A stretch of DNA of 64,000 nt from contig NW_017962923.1 of the NCBI RefSeq assembly GCF_001661345.1, positions 372,001 through 436,000 on the forward strand. Reading direction: 5' to 3'. The notes under the pieces are model-generated. The model was not told the DNA's origin. It did no database searches and was given only the letters and a program-made list of their open reading frames with translations. Shown piece after piece: positions 28,390-38,968 of this stretch. A program made the translations under genes and the position numbers. Origin of the DNA: Ascoidea rubescens DSM 1968. Its lineage: Eukaryota; Ascomycota; Saccharomycetes; Ascoideales; Ascoideaceae. Within the stretch, counting starts at the first letter, position 1. Each line of letters opens with the position of its first letter.

Positions 28390-28745
28390 GTTGAAGAAGG
28401 CAGCAGAGAAGGAGCTTGAGAGCAACGAGAGAAGCACCAGAAGAGCCAGAAAAAACAAAACAGACTCAAGATGCCCATAAATAGCACTTCCTGTGGCCTA
28501 TAACCAGAGAAAGCACATTCTCAGCACAAATCGCCAGCTTGAGACACTTCGCAAGGCTGGAGGTTACAATAACCATTAGCAGGACACCAAGGTGTTTTTT
28601 GGCAGTCTTCTCTTGGTTAAACATATAAATAAGGCTGGAGTGCTCCTTTTGTTCCCACGAAACTAGCTGCTATTTCAACTATTTCAACTATTTCAACTGT
28701 CATCCTAACTGTCTTAGTTGTTTGTTCTGACTGTTTTGATTCGCC
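28390..28745. promoter_or_regulatory. Divergent promoter, PLP-rhodanese gene / ATPase gene
   Basis: This 356-bp spacer has its first ~110 bp still open in the PLP-enzyme frame. Closer to the ATPase gene, a CATATAAATAAGG TATA-like element lies near 28622 and a 10-bp ACTATTTCAA repeat (three units, about 28670-28698) lies just before the ATG. Confidence 0.5.
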
Positions 28746-30311
28746 ATGAAGATCTCGTTTGTTGGTAAAGGTGGCTCAGGAAAGACCACCATTTCCTCGT
28801 TGTTTTTGTTGTGGGCCTCGAAGAACTTGGACTCAATTGACGACATTGATCAAGCTTGCGAAAACAGCTCCAACCCAGACCTCTTGTTTTCCAATCCCCC
28901 AGCTGGTGATGATGCCAAATTAAAGGACTATCCAACATTGATCTGTGCAATTGACGCTGATTTGAATATGCAACTACCCGATACTTTGAACATTCATGTT
29001 CCCACCAAAAAATATTTATCAAATCATGACAACAACACAAAAATTCGCAAGTTCTTGAAAAACAACAACAGCAGAATCAAAAGCTTTGGTCACTTCAAAA
29101 AGACAACTCCACCAGCTGCTGGTTCGAATATAATTGATCCTACTGATTTGTCTTTTTTCAACGATTACTCTTCCACCATTTATGACCTTGATCAACAAAC
29201 CAAAACCGAACCATCCAATTACGACAGTGACCTGGACGATTACAATGATTTCAATGATGATTCAGATCAAGATGAAAACGAAGACGGAAACGAAAACCAA
29301 AATGAAAAAGAGCATTTTTATAAAGACAAGAGATTTAATCCCATTCATTTGGCTGTGGTTGGTAGTTATGGCGATTTAGACTCTGATGATAAAGATAAGG
29401 AAACTGCCCAAAAAACTCATGCTCATAATCATAATCATAATCATAATCATAGTCATAATCATAATCATAGTCATAATCATAATCATAATCATAATCATAA
29501 TCATCTCCATGATAAAGATAATAGTGGGGATAGACATTTAGTAAAAAGATACAAAAGAAACAACAGTGTCTCCAGTGATTCAAGTTCCACAAGTCTTCAA
29601 AGTAATAATAGCCATTCAAGCAGTGCAACAAGTTTATCATCATCTGCATCTTCATTATCTTTATCAACTAACCCAATAGATGAAAAATCCCAACTAAACA
29701 ATGTTATCGGTACAAGTTGCTATCACAATAATTTATCAATCTTAGAAAATATCTTATCTCATATGAAAGATGAACCAAATTATCATGATAACACCAAAAA
29801 AAACAGAATTTTGTTGGCTTGTGATATGGTCGCTGCTATTGATTCTTTTGCATCAACTCTATACTCTCAATTTGACTTGACTATTGTTGTTGTTGAACCA
29901 ACTGTTCACAGTAAAAAAATTGTTTTGCAATTTTTAAAATACGGCAAAGCAGCTGGAAAGGATATCTATGATAGATTATTCTTAATCGGTAATAAAATTG
30001 AAAATGACGATGATAAAAAATTTATTCAAAAAATTTGTGGTAAAAAGAAAGTTCTTGGTTATATTGGTAGGTTAAATTCAATTAAAAAATGCGAAAGAGA
30101 AGGCAATGGAATCAAATTAAACGATAACGATTTTCTTGAAATCAATGAACCAATGAGAAATATCTATAACACAGCTAAACAATCAATTGTTCCCTACAAT
30201 GAGAGATTAAATAAATTGTATCAACTACATGAAAAATATGCAAAATTACCTTATGTTTATGAAAGATTTGGTGATATTACAAATCAAATCGACAAAGAGT
30301 TTCATTTTTAA
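28746..30311 (+). CDS. ParA/MinD/CooC-type P-loop ATPase with His-rich insert
   Basis: The start MKISFVGKGGSGKTTISSLF is a deviant Walker A motif (GKGGSGKTT, residues 7-15) of the SIMIBI class. It is followed by the CAIDADLNMQLP switch segment (~residue 67). The second conserved block, near 355-440, reads LLACDMVAAIDSFASTLYSQFDLTIVVVEP, then FLIGNKI. This layout resembles small bacterial ATPases of the CooC/ParA type, usually 300-330 aa; here 521 aa because of a disordered insert (~100-345). The insert is Asp/Asn-rich, then carries 16 His at every second position (225-254), then is Ser-rich. I know of no standard yeast gene of this type, so acquisition from bacteria followed by yeast-style repeat growth is a reasonable inference. 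Substrate unknown; metal handling is suggested only by the His tract. Confidence 0.85.
   Translation: MKISFVGKGGSGKTTISSLFLLWASKNLDSIDDIDQACENSSNPDLLFSNPPAGDDAKLKDYPTLICAIDADLNMQLPDTLNIHVPTKKYLSNHDNNTKIRKFLKNNNSRIKSFGHFKKTTPPAAGSNIIDPTDLSFFNDYSSTIYDLDQQTKTEPSNYDSDLDDYNDFNDDSDQDENEDGNENQNEKEHFYKDKRFNPIHLAVVGSYGDLDSDDKDKETAQKTHAHNHNHNHNHSHNHNHSHNHNHNHNHNHLHDKDNSGDRHLVKRYKRNNSVSSDSSSTSLQSNNSHSSSATSLSSSASSLSLSTNPIDEKSQLNNVIGTSCYHNNLSILENILSHMKDEPNYHDNTKKNRILLACDMVAAIDSFASTLYSQFDLTIVVVEPTVHSKKIVLQFLKYGKAAGKDIYDRLFLIGNKIENDDDKKFIQKICGKKKVLGYIGRLNSIKKCEREGNGIKLNDNDFLEINEPMRNIYNTAKQSIVPYNERLNKLYQLHEKYAKLPYVYERFGDITNQIDKEFHF
29418..29507. repeat. CATAAT hexanucleotide microsatellite encoding a His tract
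   Basis: Tandem CAT-AAT units, with two AGT variants, encode alternating His-Asn/Ser: 16 histidines. It is the same kind of 6-bp repeat as in APL6 and the MADBUB gene, so it may be slippage rather than selection for metal binding. Confidence 0.9.
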
Positions 30312-30582
30312 ATCAAAAAAAAAAATGAAAAAAAAAGTATTATACTATTTACTTATATGCATACTCTGCCTATTTGCTTGTTTTTTTTTGTTCAATTATA
30401 TTTTACTCTTATATTATTTATTCTATACTGTATAGCTTAATATCTCTATACTATAAGTAGCTAATTTAAGCCAATTTTTATCAAATAAATTAATCATCTA
30501 CAAATTTCTTGTAAACTCCGCCATCAATAAAACTATTTCCCATGTTACTTTAATGTTTTTTTAACTAAATTCTACCAAAATA

Positions 30583-31659
30583 TCATATTAAATGAATAAT
30601 CTCTTTTATAAATTGTTTTGCAAATAAATCTCTTTCACTTGAATCAGTGATTTTATTTGCATCTATTTTAGCTAATTGAATTTTTGAAATCAACTCATCA
30701 ATATTATCAATTTTATCAATTTTATCAATTTTATCAATTTTATCAATTTTATCAATTTTCTGGTCTGTGTTGTTGGAATTACACAATCCATCTGTTTTTT
30801 CAACTTTATTTTTATCATTTGAATTACCAGCCAATAACTTTTCATTCAATTGATCAACAGTATCACTTACAGCTTTTCTGTCATCATCATTATCATATTT
30901 CATTTTTCCATCCAAAACAATATTATTCCAATCAAAAGATTGAATTATTTCAGTAATTCTATCATAACCAATTTTCTCGCAGAATTGATTTTTTGAGTTG
31001 TCCAAACGATTAATTGAAATAAATTCTATGGAATTGGACCAAAATAAATCGTTAATTACATCAAAATAAGATTTGTATAATTTGTCATCTATTAAACCAG
31101 CACAAATAAAAAACCCATCCCATATATTAAAGTCAACATTTTTTAATTGATTTTCTTGATCTGTTTCATACCTTTGATTATTATCATTTTGTTCGTCCTT
31201 AAGTAAATCTAAAATCTCACTCAAATTACTCAATATTGTTTTAATTAAAAAAGTAAATTTAGAAAGCAGTTCACTTGAATTTGCATGTTTCTTTTCCATA
31301 CAAGAAATTAAGTAATCGAAATCAATAGTAAATATAAAACCTGACAAAACATCCCTAATTTCTTTAAACTTGATATTCAAAAATTCGTTTTTCCACTGGT
31401 TAAAATTCTTAATGTAGCGAGCTTGATAAACATCAATACCATCATTATGATTGCACTCAAATTCATCAACCCAAATGTCTATCTGTTTTGAATAATATTT
31501 GGTTTTTAGATTCGAGCTCAAAATCAACCCTGAATGATTCTCACAATCCTTTGGAATTGCTGTTTCTAGTTCAATACCTTTGAGGACACTCTTGATCAAT
31601 CTCAATTTTCCACTTTGGTTGGCTCCCACCACCAATATCTTGTTTTTTTCAATCATCAT
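30583..31659 (-). CDS. IRC6: Clathrin-adaptor accessory protein Irc6 (p34/AAGAB-like)
   Basis: Irc6 binds clathrin adaptors and aids coat traffic; the family has a Rab-like fold with a degenerate nucleotide site. From the ATG at 31659 the protein has 358 aa and begins MMIEKNKILVVGANQSGKLRLIKSVL, with a P-loop-like GANQSGK. Conserved Irc6 landmarks follow: DIWVDEF, VLSGFIFTID, and FCEKIGYDRITEIIQSFDWNNI, then a C-terminal LISKIQLAKIDANKITDSSERDLFAKQFIKEI helix. A Lys-Ile-Asp triplet repeat from a 9-bp DNA repeat (30706-30762) precedes the C-terminal helices. The frame extends 35 codons upstream only through a TTG, so I did not use that part. Confidence 0.88.
   Translation of the reverse strand: MMIEKNKILVVGANQSGKLRLIKSVLKGIELETAIPKDCENHSGLILSSNLKTKYYSKQIDIWVDEFECNHNDGIDVYQARYIKNFNQWKNEFLNIKFKEIRDVLSGFIFTIDFDYLISCMEKKHANSSELLSKFTFLIKTILSNLSEILDLLKDEQNDNNQRYETDQENQLKNVDFNIWDGFFICAGLIDDKLYKSYFDVINDLFWSNSIEFISINRLDNSKNQFCEKIGYDRITEIIQSFDWNNIVLDGKMKYDNDDDRKAVSDTVDQLNEKLLAGNSNDKNKVEKTDGLCNSNNTDQKIDKIDKIDKIDKIDKIDNIDELISKIQLAKIDANKITDSSERDLFAKQFIKEIIHLI
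30706..30762. repeat. TTTATCAAT 9-bp tandem repeat inside IRC6
   Basis: About six in-frame copies encode Lys-Ile-Asp triplets in the Irc6 linker. Confidence 0.85.
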
Positions 31660-31945
31660 TCTCAAAATCGCCTTAAAAGCAAATACAGCAACTACAGCAA
31701 AATTCCTCAATTCTTCATTTTGTTTCTGAAAAATTCCGGAAGTATTCCGAAACTCTACACCCAAAAAGGGGGTCTGTTATTGATAGCCCCCTATTTTCTC
31801 TTCTCTCTATTCCTCAAAGCGGGGTCTATTATAACAATTACAATGACTACAAAAAAATATATCAGCGAGTATGATTCAATTTATTAGTGAAATTATTGTA
31901 AAACCAATGCTACACTATCAATAAAACAATGGTTTGATTTCATGC

Positions 31946-32685
31946 CTATTCATATTTGGAAAATCTCGTTGGAAAGCTTAGAACTGATCTGTTATTGTTT
32001 ATGTTATTTAATTTTCTGTTTTTTTTCCTTTTTAAAAAGTTATTTCTTAGAAATCCCTTGCTAAACTTGTTAAGCAAGCCATTACTTGAGGAGTCACTAC
32101 TTGTATTGCCATTTTCAATCCCATTACTTTTTTTATTACCTCTAGAGTGTCGATTGTTCGATTGGTCTTTTTGCTGCATCTTATTTTTATAGTTATTAGT
32201 CAAATTAGTTAGATTACTCAAATAATCATTGTTGTCATTATCATTATAATCATCAGTGTGGTTTTCGGGTTCAATAATAGTCTTTATCCAATAATTAGAC
32301 ACAATTAACCCAACAGTTATGATGAAGAATAAAAATAAAACAATACCGATAAACCAATAGTAATTATTAGTGATATCACTACCGGGGACGTTAACGTTCA
32401 TTCCAAACAAACCTGTAACCAAATTTAGTGGAACCAACAATGTACCTATTAATGTAACTTTTGATAACATTTCGGTCACTTTATTATTAGAATTAAAGCT
32501 TTCAACTTGTAGTTGAGCCAAGTAATTTGAATGGGACCTTGAAAAGATTTTTTCATAAGAAATCAAGTTTGAAAACATTGTTATAATATGATCTTGAATG
32601 TCACCTAAATACAATGCAATATCAGCCCCAGGTTTAATCTTATCGCTACCATTAGAGTAATCAAAATAATTGTTATTATTATTGG

Positions 32686-32716
<31 letters not shown>

Positions 32717-34621
32717 GTTGTTGTTATTGTTATTGTTATTGTTATTGTTATTGTTATTGTTATTGTTATTGTTATTGTTATTATTGCCACTAATATTATT
32801 ATTATTATTATTGTTGGTATGCTTATTATAACCTGTATTGTTGATGTTATTATTATTAAAGGAGGAATTTGAATTGAAAAAATCTGTTAAATTTGTGTTG
32901 CTGTTAATTTGATGGTTTATAATATTGCTATTATAATTATCATTAGTATCTTGACATCTTTTATAGAACATTTTGATAACATCAGCTTTACCAGATAATA
33001 ATCTCATTAGTATCATGACTTTTCTGCGAGCCTCACCAATTGTTTGTAGCATTTTACTAAAGTCCATTTCTCTTAAAATAAATACCGAATCCTCAATTGC
33101 ATCAGCTTCGTACTCAATGCTATTTATGATTGGAACAAAACTATCAGTAATATCATCAATTAGTGCATAGCAAATCCAATCACTTTTAATTCTCATATAA
33201 TCTTTTAATTGTCTGATTCTTCTTCTAACATTAATTGAGTGTAAAACTTTTGAAAAATGAAAAGTAATAATACCATTTTGAAAAACCACCATATAAAAAT
33301 TGATTGGTTCCAAATAATCTTGACTTTCATTATCATTTTCAAAGGTATGGTAAGAAATAAAGTAGTAATTTTTAAATAATTCGACTTTTTCACGACTTTC
33401 TTGCATTCTAATATCTTCTGAAGTTAAAGGATGAATACCAAATGATTTTGATAAATATCTAGTCTCTAAATCAGTTGGGCAAACACAGTCTAACCACCAG
33501 GTTGTTTGAGGATTCAAGTGAGGTGTATTATTAATTTTGATTAAATCAAATAAGTTTTTAAAAGATAAATTTTCTTTATTGTTATTGGTATTGATATTAC
33601 TATTGCTTTGATTATTATTAATTAATAATGAAGGTAAATCAGGAGAATGAATTGTTTCATTTAAGTGGGTAGAAAAAAAACTGTATCTGTTATCTAGTTG
33701 ATTACTTTCAAATAAATTGTGACTTTGATTTTGAAAAGTTACATTACTGTTTTCATTATTATTTTCAATATTATTATTGTGATCAAAATTGTTGTTATTG
33801 AGTATGTTTTCCGAACTATTTTTAATAGAATTTAAGGATAAAGAATTTGATTCATTATTTCCATTATCTTTTTCAATGCCATTTGCTTTATCATTATTAT
33901 TATCATTATTGGTGTAAATACGATTTTTCTTTTTAAAATTCAAATGGTTTAAAATATAGTTTGGAGCGTATTTCAAAGTGGTTAAAGATAATTTTTTTTT
34001 ATTATTGTTGATAGAAGGTATGTTTGATATGATCAAGTCATTATTGTCATAGGTATTTAGAGTGTGCAATGAATTTGGAGAGTTGTTTGATAATATTGGA
34101 TAAGTGTTATCTCCAGCAAAATCATGAGGACAATTATTGTTACTAATGGCTCTATTACAATCAATGGTTAATAGTTCATCTAATTCATTAAAATCAATTC
34201 CATCAATTCTAATTTTTTCCTTTTTATTTTCGTGTTCTTTGTTATGAGTGTTATTGAAAAAATTGTTATGAAGATTGATGTGATTTTTTATATTATTAAC
34301 ATTGTTGTGTTTCTCACTGTTAATTCCAAGCTCTTCAGTATCGTTTTTATTTTTATTGTCACTGTGATTGTTGATATTATTGTAATTATTAGCAATTTCG
34401 TTAGCATTAACAGTAGCATCGCCGTTATTACTGTTATTATGATTGGAGCCATGATCGTCAGCATGGTTGTGTATGTAGTTTGTGTTATGATGATGATAAT
34501 CAATATCGTTATTTAATGGAAAACAGACATCTTGCTCAGTTTGTAGAGAGGCTCTTGATAGCTTTGAATTGATGGAGACATTGTCATTGATGTCGATTGA
34601 ATTAGAAAACGAATTAGCCAT
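31946..34621 (-). CDS. MNR2: CorA-type vacuolar magnesium transporter Mnr2
   Basis: Mnr2 releases vacuolar Mg2+; it belongs to the fungal CorA/Alr group. The 891-aa product has a very Asn-rich N-terminal third. The soluble funnel domain follows: FGIHPLTSEDIRMQESREKVELF, YHTFENDNESQDYLEPINFY, RRRIRQLKDYMRIKSDWICYALIDDITDSF and LMRLLSGKADVIKMFYKR. The stalk is YLGDIQDHI ... RSHSNYLAQLQVESFNSNNKVTEML. The pore carries the essential GMN motif (LVTGLFGMNVNVPG, near residue 739) and a second membrane helix. The RMQESREKVELF and LEPIN motifs fit Mnr2 better than Alr1. A poly-Asn run of about 45 residues interrupts the funnel domain. Its upstream region is cut short at 34784 by the right arm of the inverted duplication. 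Confidence 0.92.
32680..32810. repeat. TTATTG/TTATTA microsatellite inside MNR2
   Basis: Mixed 3- and 6-bp repeats encode the poly-Asn tract. The array is long and regular enough to be polymorphic. Confidence 0.9.
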
Positions 34622-34783
34622 TTTTCAAAATTAGTCCCATTGGATAAACACAGTGATAAGAAGTATGTGGGATAACTTGATCAAGCCCATAGTATCGCAG
34701 TGGCACAAAAGAAAAAAAAGAAGAAGAAGAAGAAGAGGAAGAGGAAGAAGAGGAAGAAGAAGTAGCAATGAAACGAGAAACAG
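34622..34783. other. MNR2 upstream sequence up to the inverted-repeat boundary
   Basis: Only 162 bp separate the MNR2 ATG from the duplication. They include a purine-only (GAA/GAG) tract at 34709-34763 and the 21-bp GCAATGAAACGAGAAACAGCT-type sequence shared with 26072-26092. Confidence 0.6.
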
Positions 34784-34906
34784 CTAAATTTATATCTTCT
34801 GGCCAAAATTTTCCAGGTCATCTCGTGCAGAAAGGCAGCAGTGGGATTGTAGGACGCAACCCATACGAGTGGCGCCAAGTGATTGGTATTGTTGGTGACA
34901 AAAAGA

Positions 34907-34979
34907 TGATCTGTCCGAGGTTCGAACTCGGGATCTCTTCGGTGTAAACGAAGCGTCGTCACCACTAGACCAACAGACC
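34907..34979 (-). tRNA. tRNA-Val (anticodon TAC), right copy
   Basis: Exact reverse-complement copy of the gene at 25842-25914, with complete acceptor stem, TAC anticodon and T-run terminator. Confidence 0.97.
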
Positions 34980-35334
34980 ATTTTTCAATTCACAAGAGGG
35001 CCTGTGTTTATTCTTTACATATTTAATCTGCCTGGTTATCAATCAATAATTGCAATTATTACTGTTTTCTCCTGCTATTTTTTGTTACCAAATGTCTGGT
35101 ACATGTTTAATAAACGACACACCTCTTTTCTGAAAACCCAACTGTGTTCTGCTGGATTTAAAAATCCCAATGCAATATCTCTTTTCAGTCCTTCTCTATT
35201 TTGTGCAACTTGCTTTATATGCAAGCAAACAGACACCGTACTGAAAAAATACAAATACATTTCAGAGAAATATATACCGAGTGAAATCAACAGTGAACAA
35301 GTTATGTTTAGTAATTACTTAGAGATATGTGATA

Positions 35335-35525
35335 TATTTATTAAATTACATTAAGTAAAAAATACCAACATCTACTTATATTGAGACCTCTGTAATTACT
35401 CACCCAATGAGCATAGCTTATACATGACCNTATTTATTAAATTACATTAAGTAAAAAATACCAACATCTACTTATATTGAGACCTCTGTAATTACTCACC
35501 CAATGAGCATAGCTTATACATGACC
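35335..35525. repeat. 95-bp direct repeat flanking a single N (assembly seam)
   Basis: The 95 bases 35335-35429 recur as 35431-35525, separated by one N at 35430. The left arm has this segment once. This is the pattern of two contig ends that overlap but were joined without merging. Confidence 0.93.
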
Positions 35526-36308
35526 ACTTTCGACTTCTAATCCGGCCCGTTTACCATACTAAGAACCATCAAAATATATTTAAAACATATTTATCAGTTC
35601 TTTTCAAGTTGCGGAACATACCAGTAAAAGAAGCAAAAATATGATCACACTAATACCCATTGTATGGTTTTGGATCTTCTAATGAATAATACTCGGGAAA
35701 ACACAATATTAGTAGTCTCAAACACTTATGTGTCAACAAAACAATTAAAACTAAATTTTGAATGTCAAAGACGGAAATAATTGATAGAATGATAAGTAAA
35801 GAAACAACTAATCGAATTAAAGACTAGTATTTCATTAATAGATAATATTTAACAATACCATTTTAAAACCAAAATAATCTGGGTTGGAAAACAATCCAAA
35901 CACATCAAATCTTACAAACTTAATTTAAAACCAAAGCAACGCAATTAAATGAAGTCTTTAAAATAATATCAAATGATTCACCATTATCTTATTCTAACAT
36001 CCTAACTATTTGAGAGCAAATAGCTGCTATTTAGATGGTTTTGATATCTGCAACTTGTATTTGAAGGCCATAATTCATCCTGACCTTTAATCAATGTAAC
36101 ATTAAAACAACATCAAGAAATCACTTTTGAAAGACAGTTTATATTACTTACTAACCAGAAGTTTAAGCATTCTGCTTTTAAAGGGATGATGTTTTCAAAG
36201 AAAACCCAGAATACCGATTTTAAAGTAATTATATCCCAAATAGCAAACATCAGCAACACATTACATTAAAATGCAGTTATACCATAGGAATTTATAAGCT
36301 ATTTCAAA

Positions 36309-36393
36309 TTCATTGTATCGATTGATTCATGATATAGATTGGTTCATGATATAGATTGGTTCATGATATAGATTGGTTCATGATATAGATTGA
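36309..36393. repeat. 17-bp tandem repeat, five units, right arm
   Basis: Inverted copy of the array at 24524-24608, with the same unit number. Confidence 0.9.
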
Positions 36394-36827
36394 CTTATTG
36401 TATTGATTGAACAATGTTTCTTGAGCAGCGAAAGGGACTTTTCCTTTGCCTTTATATATTCTTCAAAATGCTTGCCTTCCTCAACTGTTTCTCCAAACAG
36501 CCCACTCTTCTGCAGCACCGGAATGCACCCAGGCTCGTGCGTCTGGATCGAGCTGCAGATCCCTGCTGTCGTCGTGGTTTCCGGAAGCGACAGGCCTCTT
36601 GCTCCGTCCTACGAGCCTTGGATGTGGTAAAAATGTTTTGCGAATTATTCTCACACTGCATTATCACTGCATATTCAAACAAAACAATCAAACAATCAAT
36701 CAGTCAATCAAACAATCAATCAGTCAATCAAACTGCTAAAGAACCGTCTATAATTAAGATATAATTAGGACGAGTACCGCAAACATAAACTGCCTTCTCC
36801 AAAAAAGAAAGCTGAGCTGCCAGCAAA

Positions 36828-38012
36828 ATGGACTTGTTTGCCGACGAATGGGAATATCTCGACAACGGAATGGCCAATGCCGTTTTCAAATATGTTGGGA
36901 ACAACACGAAGTATCTCCACAGAGTGTTGCGGGTTCGACTCATTGGCCAGCACCATCAAAGTGCTTCCTATATTTCAACAGCTGAAGTTTTCGACTCCAT
37001 TCACGCCAGTTTTGTTGCAGACCGGAGCTTATGCAACCTACGGGAATACATCGTCAATAACAACTTCGAGTTGATCGAATTGCCCACTGTCTTTACGGAA
37101 GCCTTGACAAATACTTTCAAAAACCATTGCTCAATTAATCTTGATGAAAGATATGGAATGCTAATCGATAATCATTTGGTTACTAATGAACACACAAAAA
37201 AGACAAAATATTCAAAGTTTCTCAAATTGTTTATCAATACCACCTGTGATAGTGGAGATTTTCCACTTATGGTGATTGAAATGAAACCCAAATGGTTGTA
37301 TAAGGATTCAATAGATACAAACTATTGTCGAAACTGTGCCTATAATAGAATGACAAAAAAGATAACCAAGAAATGCTTCTGTTTTAACGAGCTTATAAAA
37401 TTCAAGGACTCGAATTTAAAACAAACCCTTAAAAATATGTTTCCAATCTCGAATGATAGCAATAACGACATTGTTGTCGATAGCACCGAAATAGCTAAAA
37501 ATATATTGTTCGATTATTTCAACTATAACGATAAAAATATCTTAAACATGCTATCGCTTTATCAGCGCCCAACGACCCATAACATGATACTCAATTTAAG
37601 TGAAGAGTTTATGAACAGTGAAAACAACAAACAGGCGATCAATGATCTAAATTTGAAAATGACCTTGCGAGATGTCACTGTGTTCATCAAGTTTTACAGA
37701 ATAGTCGACACTGCCGGCTACCTATTGATAGACCTAGACACAAGCAGCAGCAGCAGCACTTACCATAAAGCTGTTGGCCATCACCAAATTGCCTACAAGT
37801 GGCAGAACAGGTTCTATTGTATTGAAATCTCGCTTGTGGACCTAGACTTGAAAGACATAGCAGGAAAGTGGAGGCAATGGAAGGCAAAAGAGAGTTCTTT
37901 GGTTGCTGGTGATTGGTACAACACTATCGATGTCCATTATGGCCAACCCTGTTGTGTTTTGCTACCAGAAAATGAAGCAAAAGAAGCAATTCCCACGATT
38001 CTGTCCGGGTAA
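36828..38012 (+). CDS. IPK1: Inositol-pentakisphosphate 2-kinase, right copy
   Basis: This copy encodes the same 394-aa protein as the gene at 22905-24089, with no amino-acid difference. All kinase motifs (VLRVRLIG, EMKPKWLYKD, CRNCAYN) are intact. At least 1.3 kb of its upstream sequence is also duplicated, so the copy should be expressed if the duplication is real. Confidence 0.93.
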   Translation: MDLFADEWEYLDNGMANAVFKYVGNNTKYLHRVLRVRLIGQHHQSASYISTAEVFDSIHASFVADRSLCNLREYIVNNNFELIELPTVFTEALTNTFKNHCSINLDERYGMLIDNHLVTNEHTKKTKYSKFLKLFINTTCDSGDFPLMVIEMKPKWLYKDSIDTNYCRNCAYNRMTKKITKKCFCFNELIKFKDSNLKQTLKNMFPISNDSNNDIVVDSTEIAKNILFDYFNYNDKNILNMLSLYQRPTTHNMILNLSEEFMNSENNKQAINDLNLKMTLRDVTVFIKFYRIVDTAGYLLIDLDTSSSSSTYHKAVGHHQIAYKWQNRFYCIEISLVDLDLKDIAGKWRQWKAKESSLVAGDWYNTIDVHYGQPCCVLLPENEAKEAIPTILSG

Positions 38013-38077
38013 CATCGTCTTTTTGTTGATTTATCTGTTGCTCTGTTTTTTGCTTCCACTTTTATGAATCAACAGCA

Positions 38078-38794
38078 ATGAAAGTATGTAAATAACTGGG
38101 GCTTTTCTAGTTTCTGCCATTTCCATTTCCATTCAGGTTTTTCAATTACAACTAACTTGTCCTTTTGTAGATCGAAGTCGCTAGAGATAAGTTTTTATCC
38201 AATTTTGAAGTTTTTCAGCATATCGAAGACATCAAAGCAGAAAATGAATGGGATTTCGCCTCCAACGACACTCTAAATAGCAATAAAAGATACACAAAAA
38301 GATACAATGGTAATTCAAACTTGGAGTCTCTAGCTAAAAATTTGACAGATTACTTCCAAAAGTTTGATACAACTACAAAACTAAATGAACAAAAACTCAA
38401 ATCAATTTTACTTCACTTAAATAACTATCATTTAGAAAAGATTGAAAAATTACAAATCATCAATTTCTTGCCTACATCTGTTGTTCATTTATATTCTTTG
38501 GTTGAGGAGTGTGATTTAAGATTTACTGATGATCAATGTGACACTATAATAAATAAAATCAATCAAGTTCTATCTGAAGATTCTTCTTCTGCTTCACAGA
38601 ATCTTAAAGACTTTGATGCTTTCCCAGAATTCAACATTGATAGTACTGAAAACGCTGATAATCCTGCCAATATTGAAAATATTGAAAATATTGAAAATAT
38701 CGAAAATATCGAAAATATCGAAAATATTGAAAATTTTAATAATTTCTCAAATGACATTCAATTTAATAAAAATAATAAAGAAATTTACCAGTAA
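38078..38794 (+). CDS. RPC17: RNA polymerase III subunit Rpc17, right copy, one intron
   Basis: Exons are 38078-38083 and 38171-38794. The 87-bp intron has donor GTATGT at 38084, branch ACTAAC at 38151-38156 and acceptor TTTTGTAG ending at 38170. The first exon is just Met-Lys. The 209-aa product is identical to the left copy. The motif EKLQIINFLPTSVVHLYSLV identifies the C17/Rpb4-like fold. The 9-bp Asn-Ile-Glu repeat lies at about 38667-38732. Confidence 0.92.
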
Positions 38795-38968
38795 TTCACT
38801 AATATATCTTCATCATCGTGCTGTGATTTAATCCTTTTCTTTTTTCTTTTTTTTTTTTTTTTTTTTTCAATTAATTCTTTATTTATTACAATTATTAATA
38901 TATATAATTTCATTTATGGAGCAAATCAATTTAGAATTGTTATTTTTCCTATCTCATGTTCTATTTCT

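Larger units (their letters stand above)
34980..36827. other. Non-coding spacer, right arm, including the assembly seam
   Basis: The same spacer as at 24090-25841, inverted. It holds the 95-bp repeat around the N, the 17-bp array at 36309-36393 and the GC-rich patch at about 36497-36620 upstream of IPK1. No gene is supported. Confidence 0.6.
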
